Below are positions 44,812-54,737 of a stretch of DNA of 64,000 nucleotides, in pieces (the first letter of the stretch is position 1; every line of letters begins with the position of its first letter). The notes beneath the pieces were generated by a model. It ran no database searches, was not told where the DNA came from, and saw only the letters and a list, made by a program, of their open reading frames with translations. Source of the stretch: an uncultured Ilyobacter sp. Lineage in GTDB: Bacteria; Fusobacteriota; Fusobacteriia; Fusobacteriales; Fusobacteriaceae. Location of the stretch: positions 1,364,001 to 1,428,000 of the forward strand of contig NZ_OY764864.1 of assembly GCF_963668515.1 (NCBI RefSeq), given 5' to 3'. The position numbers were made by a program, and so were the translations under genes.

Positions 44812-47089
44812 CGATTGGTGGAAGTGGACCGAGATAGAAGGCATCGTATCGCGGCAACGGGCGGTCAGGATGTTCGTCGGTCGAACCATAAGTATCCCAG
44901 AGGTTGCCGCCTGGAAGAGAGAGTACTTTTCCCGTCACACCGATAGCCCAACCACGCCCGACAGAGAGCGCCTGAAGATGATCTGCTTCCGCCTTGATGC
45001 GAACGAAGAACGACACTCCTTGTTCGAAAGAAAGGCCGTTCGCTAGCGGCCTTAGAGTGAGCTCCTCATTCTGCATCCGGGCGATGCGGTGGTAGAGCTT
45101 CGGCGGTTGAACCATATGATACCAAACAGGCAGAAGCGCCTCTTCAACACCCGGATGCTCACCCGGCTCCTGAGCCACGAACGCCTTTCGAATAAACCCG
45201 AATTCCGGCCGCAGCGCAAATACGACCATCGGATGATAGGCTCCTCCTTGCGGGACATACTCAATGTCGCGTTCCTGCAAAAGCGCTGTACCGTTCACAC
45301 CCCGCGCAAACGAGGAGCCCCTGTTCTGGAAGCCACTCCATGTCACGGATGTGGGCATCAAGCCACACCCGATACAGCAGCCTGCCATCTAACCGATATA
45401 CCGAGAGCGCTGATTGCGTTCTCGAGGCGTGCATATGCACAGCGATCAACTCGTCAGATTGAACACCGGGAGGGTCGTCGAATACGTCAGCGATACATGC
45501 ACGGTCCGCGCCAAAGTCACTAGCGTGAAACGACACGACCGAGGTTCGGTCACGTAGACGCAGTGATTCCGGAATCTCGTCGTCTCCGAGCGTAAGGATC
45601 TGGATCGGGGGTTCGTCCGGCGCGTGTGCGTCGTAAAATGCGAAGCAACCGTAGGGTGCACTTAGCGTCTCCGCCCCATAGCCGATAATCGCCAGTTGAC
45701 CCCCACCGAGTTCGCGTGGACGCGATACAACCTGCGCAAACTGGATTGGTGCAATTCCCCGCGGGCCCCATTCGAATAGCTGCAGCCCGGCGGCCGTCTC
45801 GAGGCGCGCCGCACTCTGGTCATCGTCGATCGTAATGTGGTGCGGCTGACGAATTGCGACATAGTACGCGGCGAATCCAATCGCCCCACCAACCGCGAGA
45901 ATGGCGACACACGCAGCAGTCGTCGTCACGATTGGATGTCGGAGGAGCCAGCGCGCGGCCCGCGTCAGTGCTTGCGGCGGGCGGGCTTCGGTTGGTTCTC
46001 CGGCCAGATGTTTGCGCACGTCCTGGGCCAGTGCGGCGGCGGATGCATACCGGCGCGCGGGATCTTTCTCCAACGCCCGCAGCAGGATCCCTTCAATATC
46101 CCCGCGGAAGCGGCGGTTGATCGCACTCGGCCGCTGCGGCGGCTCGTCCTTGATGGTTCTAATCGCGGCGTAGACCGTGGCACCCGACGTGTCATACGGG
46201 GCCGTACCGGTCAGCAATTCATAGAGCACCACGCCGAGCGAATAGACGTCGCTGCGGGTGTCGATCGCGGCGGGGTCGCCGTCGCACTGCTCCGGGCTCA
46301 TGTAATGCACGGTGCCGACCAGATCGCCGACGTGCGTACATTGCGTGGTCATGACGACCGTCAACGTCCGACGCCCCGGGCAACGCCGAAATCGATCACC
46401 TTCGGCTCGCCGTCCTGCCCGACGAGGATATTCGCCGGCTTCAGATCGCGATGCACGATGCCTTTCTGGTGGCCGTGGTGGATCGCGTCGCAGACCTTCG
46501 CGAACAGTGCGAGCCGTTGACGGACGGTCAGTTCGTGCTCGTCGGCATAGTGAACCAGCGAGCATGCCCCCGGAATCAGCTCGAGCGCGAAGTACGGTAG
46601 CGGCCGGCCGGGCGCGTCAGGGTCATCGTGTACACCGGCCTCGAAGACCTTCGCAATGTTCGGATGTTGCAGCCGGCCAAGCACTTCCGGTTCCAGGCGA
46701 AACCGGGCCAGGGCTGACGGAGCGCTCGATCCGGGGGCCAGCACCTTCAACGCCACGGCGCGGGCCGGCCGGTCCTGCTGCGCCTCGAACACGCAGCCCA
46801 TGCCGCCGAAGCCAAGCGGCCGCAGGATTGTAAAATGGCCCAGCTTGCGGCCGATCAGCCGTTCGGCCCACGCCGGGGAGGGCTCGCCCGGCTTGTGAAA
46901 CACGAGTGCCGGCGCGGCCAGGAAACCGCCGTTGGCGGACGCGTCGTGTTCCAGCAGCGATTCGACCTCGGCCCGCAGCGTGTCGTCGCCGGCGCAGGCT
47001 TCATCGAGCAGTGCCGCCCGCTGTTCGGCCGGGACCGCGACAACCCGGTCGAAGATCTCCTCCGCACGTTTCCAGGCATCGGTTGTCAC
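44771..47089 (-). CDS. Ser/Thr protein kinase with transmembrane segment and sensor domain (two frameshifts)
   Basis: Three consecutive frames form one protein of about 770 residues. The N-terminal helical region is [27 protein letters not shown]. The kinase has [38 protein letters not shown], then after a shift near 46375 [13 protein letters not shown] and [15 protein letters not shown]. The membrane segment is [27 protein letters not shown]. The exported part has short beta repeats. The second shift at the C4 run 45300-45303 is repaired by removing one base ([17 protein letters not shown]). The GTG start at 47089 lies 37 nt after the ECF sigma stop. This ECF-kinase pair is typical of planctomycetes. 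Confidence 0.85.
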
Positions 47090-47126
47090 GCCGTAATCCC
47101 CTATGCTGTGTCGCTTTCTGCGTCGG

Positions 47127-47690
47127 CTACGCCAATTCGCGGTGCAGCCAGGCTTTTGCAAACCGCCACTGCTTGTCCACCTGCCGCGGTGAGATCTCCA
47201 TCACGGCGGCGGTTTCGTCGATGGTCAGGCCGGTGAAGTAGCGTAGCTGCACGATTTCGGCCATTTGCGAATCGTGCGCGGCCAATCGCTGAAGGGCTTC
47301 GTCAATCGCGATTGTCTCCGCCGGATCGGCGAGCAGATCCGCCGGCTCATCGGCGAGATGCACCCGCGAATGACCGCCGCCACGTTTCAGGCTCTCTCGT
47401 TTACGTGCGTGATCGACGAGGAATTGGCGCATGACATTCGCGGCGGCGGTGAAGAAATGGCGCCGATTGGCGGGAATTGCCGCACCTTCACGCCCAGCCA
47501 GCCGCACGAACGCCTCCTGCACCAGCACGGTGGTCTGCAACCCATCCCGCCGGCCCTCGTGTGCCATGCGCGCCTTGGCCAGGCGATGCAGCTCGTCATA
47601 GACGATGCGCCAAAGCCGCTCGCTCGCTTGCGCGTCGCCCTCGCCAACGGCGGAAAGCAACGTAGTAATCTGTGTTTGAAGCTGATCCAC
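47127..47690 (-). CDS. ECF sigma factor, planctomycete type (TIGR02999-like)
   Basis: 187 residues from GTG 47690. [39 protein letters not shown] opens the protein. [16 protein letters not shown] and [23 protein letters not shown] are the region 2 landmarks of the TIGR02999 group. [58 protein letters not shown] is region 4. The frame stays open to 48692 upstream, but that extension shows no family sequence. Next gene downstream is the Ser/Thr kinase, so the pair is probably one signalling unit in which the kinase modifies or controls the sigma factor. Confidence 0.93.
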   Translation of the reverse strand: MDQLQTQITTLLSAVGEGDAQASERLWRIVYDELHRLAKARMAHEGRRDGLQTTVLVQEAFVRLAGREGAAIPANRRHFFTAAANVMRQFLVDHARKRESLKRGGGHSRVHLADEPADLLADPAETIAIDEALQRLAAHDSQMAEIVQLRYFTGLTIDETAAVMEISPRQVDKQWRFAKAWLHRELA

Positions 47691-48017
47691 ACCTACCCCC
47701 CTATCCGAAACGCCCCCGCCCCTCCCGCCACACCGGCGAGAACAGGCACGAGAGCCATCATGCTGAGGGTGCGATACTGATATCGCGCGCGGTAATTCTA
47801 TGTTCGCCGAGGAGTTCTGACAATTAGGGCATTTGCCGGGCCCGGCGGGGCCTTCCACGATGGCTTTGCGTTTCGCCCATTTGCCGAGAAATTCGTGCGT
47901 CCTGAGAAAGCTGGCCTGCGCATCTACTGCTGATAACGAAGGGCTGCCGCAGAGACACTGTGCCAGCGGCTCATGCACATTGGGACAATCTAACGACACA
48001 CCTTGGGAGACTTCATC
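47691..48017. other. Divergent intergenic region
   Basis: Between the ECF-kinase operon and the collagen-like gene. Open frames cross it on both strands, but none has family sequence or a ribosome binding site. It probably holds both promoters. Confidence 0.5.
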
Positions 48018-49696
48018 ATGCAATACAACCTTAGAGTTCAAGCAACACGGCGACCGGCCATGGCCTTCCCCCAGCATAGTGCTTCTCGGGGCCATAACCC
48101 TAATCATTGCGCAGGTTGTTCCAGGATGCCCCAACATTGATGTCACCGATAGTGAGATTGATGCACCGATCACACAAGGTGAAAAGGGGGACAAAGGAGA
48201 TCCACCGGAGCACGAGTGGGACGGCACCTCACTTCGGTTTGAGAATTCCGACGGAACGTGGGGAACACTCGTAGACCTGCAAGGCCCCACAGGCGATACA
48301 GGAGAAAAGGGGAGAGCCTGGTGATGTTGGCAAACAAGGTCCACAAGGCGATATGCCCGACCATGAGTGGAATGGCACCGAACTTCGCTTCCAGACTTCA
48401 ACGGGAGGACTGGGGGAAATACGTTGATCTTAAGGGCGAACCGGGAACCGAGAACGGCGACATCACTGGCGTAACGGCCGGCGATGGCCTCACTGGCGGC
48501 GGGGACGAGGGCGAAGTGACACTGAGCATTCCTGACCGGGGACTCCCTGTCGCGAAAATGCGCTCTGATGGAGTTCCGCCAGGCCAAGTCATCACATCCA
48601 CGGGGGACGGAGGTGCAGTGTGGCAAGATGGATCTCCCAACGCCGATCCAATCGACCACGGCACGCTGGACGGGCTGCTTGATGATGATCATCCGCAGTA
48701 TTTACTGCGAGGTGAAACAGATTCCGTAAGCGGTGTGATGTTGCAGGATGGAGGGGTTGGGCTCGACAAGCTCACCAGCAATGGGGCAAGTGCAGGATGG
48801 GTAGTTAAGTTCGACGGATCTGCGATCTCCTGGGCCCCAGACGAAGTGGGCGGAGGAAACTCGCCATGGGAGCATGGGAACCAGGAGAATATCTATTACT
48901 CTCCCGGCGGCGTTCCACAAGTCGGGATCGGAACATCGGAACCAGATGCTGCACTAGAAGTACATGGCGATGTGAAGATCGTGGACAATGGGCAATCGGG
49001 CCCAACGGTTGATGTTGCGGGCGACGTTCACGTAGCCGACGGCCTTGACGTTGATTCTGACATCAATGTTGGTAGCGCGCTTACAGTGGACGGCGATGTC
49101 GATGTCGGGGACGACCTCTATGTCGTTGGCTATGCGACTATAGGCGAGGACTTGCGCGTCTATGAGGATTTGCAGGTCGGCGAGAACTTATCGGGAACAG
49201 AACTCGCATTGGACGTCAATGGAGATGCCTCGATCGCTGACTCCTTGAACGTTCACGGATCGACGTTTCTCTTTGACGAACTGGTTGTCTTGTCCAACAT
49301 CTCTAGTGGCAGCGGTACGCCAGTCGTAGTCGCCAGTAATGGTCGATTGTACAAACAAAGCTCCAGTCTACGTTACAAACATAATGTGATTGGCTTGCCG
49401 TCTTCCACTGCGGCAGTATTGGCCCTACGTCCAGTCACTTTCAATTGGAACGCAACCGGCGAACGGGACATTGGCCTGATTGCTGAGGAGGTTGCTGAGA
49501 TCGTTCCCGAACTCGTCTTGTACGATGCGGAAGACCGCCCCGATGCCGGTTAAATACGATCGGCTCGGGGTTTACTTGCTACCGATCGTACGGTCACAAC
49601 GAGATCAGCTAATCAGCCAGGAGCAACAGCTCGAGCAACTTGAACGTGAAGTGGCAATGCTCAAGAACACTATCGCACAAAAGCTCCCCGAAGTAA
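48018..49696 (+). CDS. Collagen-like lipoprotein with peptidase S74 (self-cleaving chaperone) domain, several frameshifts
   Basis: Start ATG 48018 with GGGAGA upstream. Removing one base in each of five runs (C5 at 48067, G4 near 48309, G5 near 48412, C4 near 49539, C4 at 49685) gives one protein of about 555 residues. It has a lipoprotein signal (SIVLLGAITLIIAQVVPGC), two copies of a unit that combines GEKGDKGD-type Gly-X-Y triplets with EHEWDGTSLRF / DHEWNGTELRF, a beta-rich shaft with repeated V-D-G-D-V and V-G-D-D-L turns, and a C-terminal S74 domain: SSLRYKHNVIGL, LRPVTFNWNATGERDIGLIAEEV, then a coiled coil QEQQLEQLEREVAMLKN. S74 domains trimerise fibres and cut themselves off. Composition is less GC-rich than the neighbours. 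Confidence 0.78.
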
Positions 49697-49782
49697 TGGC
49701 CGGGCTTGACTCCAGTCAGTTCTGGCTACAATCTATAAACGTTCAAAGTCGTTCACGGGCCTTGCTGATTGGGAGATTTAGG

Positions 49783-50303
49783 ATGTTGGGTGTGCGCATT
49801 GGTGATCGTGGCCGGCGGTTGGCCTGGCGTGGGATTGGTTATGGGACTGGGGCTTGTCGCCGGTTGCGGCGTGTTCACGCCGTTGGAGGTGGCGGAGGAC
49901 GTTGATATCGAGCGGTACGCCGGGAAGTGGTATGAGGTGGCGCGGTATCCGAACTCGTTTCAAAGTGACGCCTGTCAGTACACGACCGCGGAGTATGCGG
50001 TGCTCGACGATGGGACGGTGACGGTGGATAACCGTTTGCGAGGATCCGGAGACGGGTGAGGTGCAGACCATCTCCGGGACGGCGCGTGTGCCCGATCCGA
50101 ACGTGCCGGCGAAGCTGAAGGTGCGGTTCTTCCCGTTGTTCGAGGCGAATTATTGGATCCTCGACCTCGACACGGAGAACTACGAGTGGGCGGTCGTGGG
50201 CGAGCCGTTTCGGCTGACGTTCTGGATCCTCAGCCGCACGCCGACGATCGACGAGAACGTATACCAGGCGATTCTCGACCGGATGCCGGAAATGGGGATA
50301 TGA
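49783..50303 (+). CDS. blc: Lipocalin (Blc-type outer-membrane lipoprotein), frameshifted
   Basis: A lipoprotein signal ending LVMGLGLVAGCG is followed by VDIERYAGKWYEVARYPNSFQ, the lipocalin G-x-W motif, then after a shift near 50034-50040, GEVQTISGTARVPDPNVPAKLKVRFFPLFEANYWILDLDTENYEWAVVGEP and LSRTPTIDENVYQAILDRM, the second half of a Blc lipocalin. Blc binds lysophospholipids or other lipids at the outer membrane. The likely ATG at 49783 also needs one base less in the following GGG to enter frame; a TTG at 49769 is in frame without change. Confidence 0.85.
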
Positions 50304-50360
50304 GCCGGACCGGTTGATTCTGACGGAGCAGGAAGCGGAGGAATAGCGAAGCAGAAATTC

Positions 50361-50480
50361 AGAATTAAGAATTACGAATTAAGAAAGAACGGTCGCTCGA
50401 CCGCCGTGGTCTCACGCCGGCGGCGTGGCCGAGGCTGCGAACGTCAATATTCTGAACTCTTACTTCGTAATTCTTAATTC
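50361..50480. repeat. AT-rich 17-bp inverted repeat with GC-rich centre
   Basis: GAATTAAGAATTACGAA (50361-50377) and its exact complement (50464-50480) enclose about 86 nt. The arms are AT-rich in a GC-rich genome, and the element lies between two convergent genes. It could be a small non-autonomous element or a strong bidirectional hairpin. Confidence 0.65.
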
Positions 50481-50484
50481 TCAC

Positions 50485-52130
50485 CTATTTCTCGCTCTCC
50501 TCAGGGCGCCGTAGCAGTGGTTCGCCCTTCCATTCTTCCAGGCCGCGCATTTCGGTGTGGCAGTCGCGGCAGAGTTGTAGCGGGCCGCCGGTTGTGACAT
50601 TGGTTGCAGCGCAGGCTCTCGTGGTTCAGCAGGCTCATCGAATGCTCGAACTTGCCTTCACGGAACTGGTCGGCGGCCGTCGGCAAGCTGGTTCAAAAAC
50701 GTGTGGCAGACCGTGCAGTCGGAGTTGATCGGCGTGCCGGCCTCATCCACGTGCAACCCGTCGTGGCAGCGGAAACAGCCCGGCGTCTGCATGTGTCCGA
50801 TGTTTTCCGGGTACGTTCGCCAATCGACCTTCATCGCCGGGAAGAAGTTCTGGCGATAGACCTCCTGCGTTTTGGTGATGGCTTGGTCGATCGCGGCGGA
50901 ACGGCTTTGGGCTAGCTCCGGGTACTGTGATTCGTAGAACACGCGAAGCCCCTCGGCGATCCCGTCGTTGGCCGCCGCGATGTCATCGTAATTGCCGACG
51001 AGCACGCGAACGGCCTCTCGCTTCAGGAACGGCAAGTCCGCCGCCATCTCACCGGTTTCCATCATCAGGCTGATGGCGGACTGGGGCGAGAGGAAATGAT
51101 GCGCCCCACGATTGTGGCAATCCATGCAGTCGATTGCGCGGTGTGTGCCCAGCGGCGGCGGTGCATTGTTCGACTTTCCGTCCGAGCGGTAGACGCTTTG
51201 CGTTCCGTCGAGCCGCGTGTAACGCACCCACGGAATCTCCTGCAAGAACTCGTCGAGCGAGATGAACTCGATCGTGCCCGACGCGAGCATATGCATATGG
51301 ATGCCCTCGACTTGGCCGGTCGCCTCGTCCGCCCCGCCGGTTTTGAGCAGCATGCGCACGGCGCGGCGGGTGTTGGCTTCGTCCGGGGAGTAATGCACGA
51401 TCTCCTTGAGCTGCGAACCATGAAAGCGCGCCGGCCAGTGGCACTGCTCGCAGGTATCGCGGGCCGGACGCAGTTCGGTAATCGCCGGGGGAATCGGCCG
51501 ATGAAAACTGTCACGCCAGACGGCGAGCACCTGCCGCGTGCCGGATAGCTTCGACTTGACGAACCAGTCGGCACCCTCGCCGATGTGGCACTCGGCGCAG
51601 CGGACGCGCGCGTGCGGTGAACGTGCATGCGCAGTGCCCTGCGGCTCCATCACCTCGTGGCAGACATTGGCACAGAACTCGGTCGATTCGGTGTAGTGGT
51701 AGCCCTCGTAGCCGGAGACGGCCAACCCAGGCAACACAAGGAAAGACAGTGATGCACACAAAGACGAGGATCGCCCCGACCGTCGGCCGGTCGGTGAGGT
51801 CGATTTGCACGTGGCGTGGGATGTTCTGGTCGCCGTGCTTGCGCAACCAGCGCCATTTCCAGAACACGCCAACCGGAACCACCGCGAGACCAACCACGAG
51901 CACGCTCGGCAGCACCAGGAAGCCGATGATGTCGACGTATTGCGTGTCGGGCTCGGCAACGAGCATGAACATGAAGAACGCGATCAGCCAACAACAGGCT
52001 GAGGGCGACGAGCACCAACCCGAGGGCACTGAGCGGGTTGGTTGCACAATGAGAGCAGCTTGCGAAAGCCGGCGCGGAATGTGCTGACGTCGTCGTTCGA
52101 CGCGGACGCGCGGTTGCGATACTGAGGCAT
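50485..52130 (-). CDS. NapC/NirT-type membrane multiheme cytochrome c (several frameshifts)
   Basis: ATG 52130 with GGAGGT at 7 nt opens MPQYRNRASASND. After frame changes three hydrophobic segments follow (LSALGLVLVALSLLLA, VDIIGFLVLPSVLVVGLAVV, VGAILVFVCITV). Then heme motifs: CANVCH (C-X3-C-H), CAECH, CEQCH, CMDCH, CFRCH, CTVCH, CNQCH and CRDCH, eight in all; the last two need further frame changes. The end is GLEEWKGEPLLRRPEESEK and stop at 50485. The VCHEVMEP and CAECHIGEGADWFVKSKLSG blocks fit the NapC/NirT quinol-oxidising group, which passes electrons from the menaquinone pool to periplasmic acceptors. About five frameshifts make the raw sequence untranslatable as a whole. Confidence 0.85.
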
Positions 52131-52199
52131 GACCTACCTCCAGTAACCGGAACTTGGATTCGTACTCTGCCAAACGGCGCGCGAAACCGCGCGTTCCCG

Positions 52200-52995
52200 T
52201 TATTCGAGCAGATTTTCACGCACCCGCTGCTGCACGGTGGCGGGCACGCCGAGGCGTTCGAGGAACGTCTCGATTCCGCCGGCGGTTTCGACTTCGTCCA
52301 GCAGGGCCAGCATGCCTTCGAGATTGCCGGGCGTGCCGACTTTGGCGGAGAGCTTGAAGTCGTCCAGAACCGTGTTGCGATCGACGCCGAGCAACCTGAG
52401 CAACAATGCCGTCATAACGCCGGTGCGGTCGGTGCCGGCGGCACAGTGGTACATCAGCGGCAGCCGCTCCGGCTCGGCCAAGAGGTCAAACGTGTCGCAA
52501 AACGCCTCCGCGTTCTCCTCGAGCCCCTGCAAGTACCGCCCCGCCTCCGGGCCTTCGCTGCGAAAGCTAACCGGGAAACCGTACATCTTCACAGCGCGAT
52601 GCACGCAGAACACGTCGCCGTTGTAGAGCGGCACTGGCAGCAGGCGATTGCGATAGTCGACCACCGTCGCGACACCAAGATCTGTGAATGTGTCGCAGCC
52701 GGCGTCCGTAACGTGTGATAACGTGCCGGAGCGATAGACCGCACTCCGCCGGACGGTGCGGCCGTCGGCGGTAACATAGCCGCCGATGTCACGCGTATTC
52801 TGGGCGCCGTCGATATCGATCCAGCGGCCGGGCTCGGCGTCCAGTGGTGGTGGAATGGTCTCGGCCGGCAAGCCCTGTTGCATCAGGCCGAGCACGACGG
52901 CCAGCACAGGCAGGCCGATGGCGAGAACGAGGGCGATAAGGCGAGCACGGCCGCCGCGCAAGCTTTTTTCGACGTTCCTTAAGGTCCGAATCCAT
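52200..52995 (-). CDS. Protein-tyrosine-phosphatase-like protein with N-terminal membrane anchor
   Basis: About 265 residues. A membrane segment (LIALVLAIGLPVLAVVLGLM) precedes a Y_phosphatase3-like domain: NTRDIGGYVTADGRTVRRSAVYRSGTLS, TVVDYRN and the P-loop YHCAAGTDRTGVMTALLL (H-C-X5-R). The fold cleaves phosphotyrosine or other phosphoesters outside the cytoplasm. The start is not clear: MDSDLKERRK from the ATG at 52995 joins the frame only after removing a base in an A6 run near 52967. Without that, the nearest in-frame start candidates lie further upstream with weak support. Confidence 0.85.
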
Positions 52996-53178
52996 GGCCG
53001 CGATTCATACCTGGAAACGGTGAGCGTGGGAGTTGTTAATCCATGCACATCACGAGCGCCGGGGCTTTGGCAAAACCGCTTGATGCTTGCTCTGCCTGAC
53101 GCGATTGCGTAGGCTCGACTATTCTGGCGACACTTTGACGGGATCGCCGGCAACCTGGAGGGGTTGGAGGCCTAGTTC

Positions 53179-54419
53179 ATGCGTCGTACTTTCGTTCCGC
53201 TCGTGTTGAGTGTGGGGGCTTTCTGCGCGTCGGTCGCGTTCGCCGACACAACCGTTCGTATCGCCACCTGGAACATCACGAATTACTCCGGCGGTCGCGT
53301 GACGTACTTTCAGACCGCGATCTACGGTGAGTATCAAGGACGCTCGATGGCGCCCGACATCATCTTCTGCCAGGAGATGTTGAGCCAGACCGGCGTGAAC
53401 GCGTTCCTCAGCCTCCTGAACACCGCGCCGAATAGTCCCGGCGACTGGGCCGCGGCGGAATTCATCGACGGCCGTGATACCGACAACGCCCTCTTCTATC
53501 GCACGAGCGTGGTTGAGATGGCGACCGATTTCTCGGCCACCGGCGTTACGGTCGTCGCCACCGGGGGCCGCTTATCCCTACCACCCGCGCGACATTAACC
53601 GTTACGACCTGCGCTTTGCGGCGAACACACCCGCGGAGACGACAATCGCGATCTACAGCTCGCACATGAAGGCCGGCAGTGGCAGCGATGATAAACTCCG
53701 CCGCCTGGACGAAGCGGAGACGATTCGCGCCGATGCGGAAACGTTGCCGGCCGAATGGCACTTCATGTTGGGCGGCGATTTCAATATCCCAGTCGTCGGC
53801 ACAAACTGCGTACGTCGAATTGGTCGGCTCGCAAACGAATAACGATGGCCGCTTCTTCGATCCGATCAATACGCCGGGAAGCTGGAACAACAACTCGAGT
53901 TTTCGTTATGTACACACCCAGGATCCGGCGATGGCGATGGACGATCGGCATGACCAGATTCTGGTGTCGGTCGATTTGATTGACGGCGTGGGGGCGGACT
54001 ACATCGGCGAACCGACGATCCCTTATAGCACGACCACCTGGGATGATCCGCACCATTCGTACCGTTGTTGGGGCAATGACGGATCCAGCTATGACGATCC
54101 CATCACCACAACCGGCAATACGATGGTCGGGCCGGATATCGCCCAGGCGCTGATCTACTCCGCGCTCAATGGCGGACACCTGCCGGTCTATCTGGATCTG
54201 CAAATCCCGCCCTGCTTCGGCGACGCAGAGTGCGACGGCTTCGCTGATGCGGAGGATTGGCTGGCGCTGGCCGATTGCATGACCGGGCCATATGCAGCGA
54301 CGGGCTTCACGCCGCCGTCGGCGTATTGTGCCGGCCATAGCGATTGGGATAGCGACGGCGACGTGGATCTGGTTGACATGGCGGCGTTCCAGGCGACGTA
54401 TGCTGACATGCAGCCGTAG
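53179..54419 (+). CDS. Secreted endonuclease/exonuclease/phosphatase-family protein with dockerin-like end (two frameshifts)
   Basis: Signal peptide (VLSVGAFCASVAFA). EEP-fold motifs across three frames: VRIATWNITNY, DIIFCQEM, FIDGRDTDNALFYR; then IYSSHMKAGSGSDDKLRRLDEAE and FMLGGDFN; then DDRHDQILVSV. The C-terminus has a Gly-Asp-rich EF-hand pair (DAECDGFADAEDWLALADC and DWDSDGDVDLVDMAAFQATY), the same kind of dockerin-like end as the proteins at 21, 35 and 38 kb. The first shift (near 53567) is repaired by removing one G from G5; the second lies near 53790-53815. Substrate could be nucleic acid, phospholipid or inositol phosphate. Confidence 0.85.
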
Positions 54420-54737
54420 GCACGCGGTAGGAAGTGGTATTTGTAGGGCGCGCTCTGCCCGCCGCTCGCTTCAGCGTTTCGGTTTGCGAGATCCGAATTG
54501 AGGGTGCCGCGCCCTTCAGCGCAGCGCAGGGCGCGGGATGGATGAATGCAGGAAAGGATTCCTGCTGGGGTGGGTGCGAGAAGGGATTCTCGCACCAGCA
54601 CTCACTACCTATTCTTTGAACAGCGTGTGCTTTTCGTCATCTACGGCCGAGCAGAGCTCGGCCGCTACAACGACTCGGCCGATACGGAGCTCGGCCGCTA
54701 CGAAGGGCGGCTGGTTTGGAGCTCGGCCGTTACGTGC
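54420..54737. other. Repeat-rich intergenic region
   Basis: No gene seen. It holds copy 5 of the composite repeat and three further copies of the GAGCTCGGCCG phrase between 54651 and 54735. Confidence 0.6.
54549..54735 (+). repeat. Composite intergenic repeat, copy 5
   Basis: Hairpins CAGGAAAGGATTCCTG (54549-54564) and GTGCGAGAAGGGATTCTCGCAC (54574-54595), then the core GGCCGAGCAGAGCTCGGCC with GCTACAA (54641-54670), then degenerate reiterations GGAGCTCGGCCGCTAC and GGAGCTCGGCCGTTAC. Confidence 0.8.

Noticed and set aside
47691..48692. N-terminal extension of the ECF sigma factor to 521 residues
   Set aside because: No conserved sequence upstream of the GTG at 47690, and the extension runs opposite the collagen-like gene.
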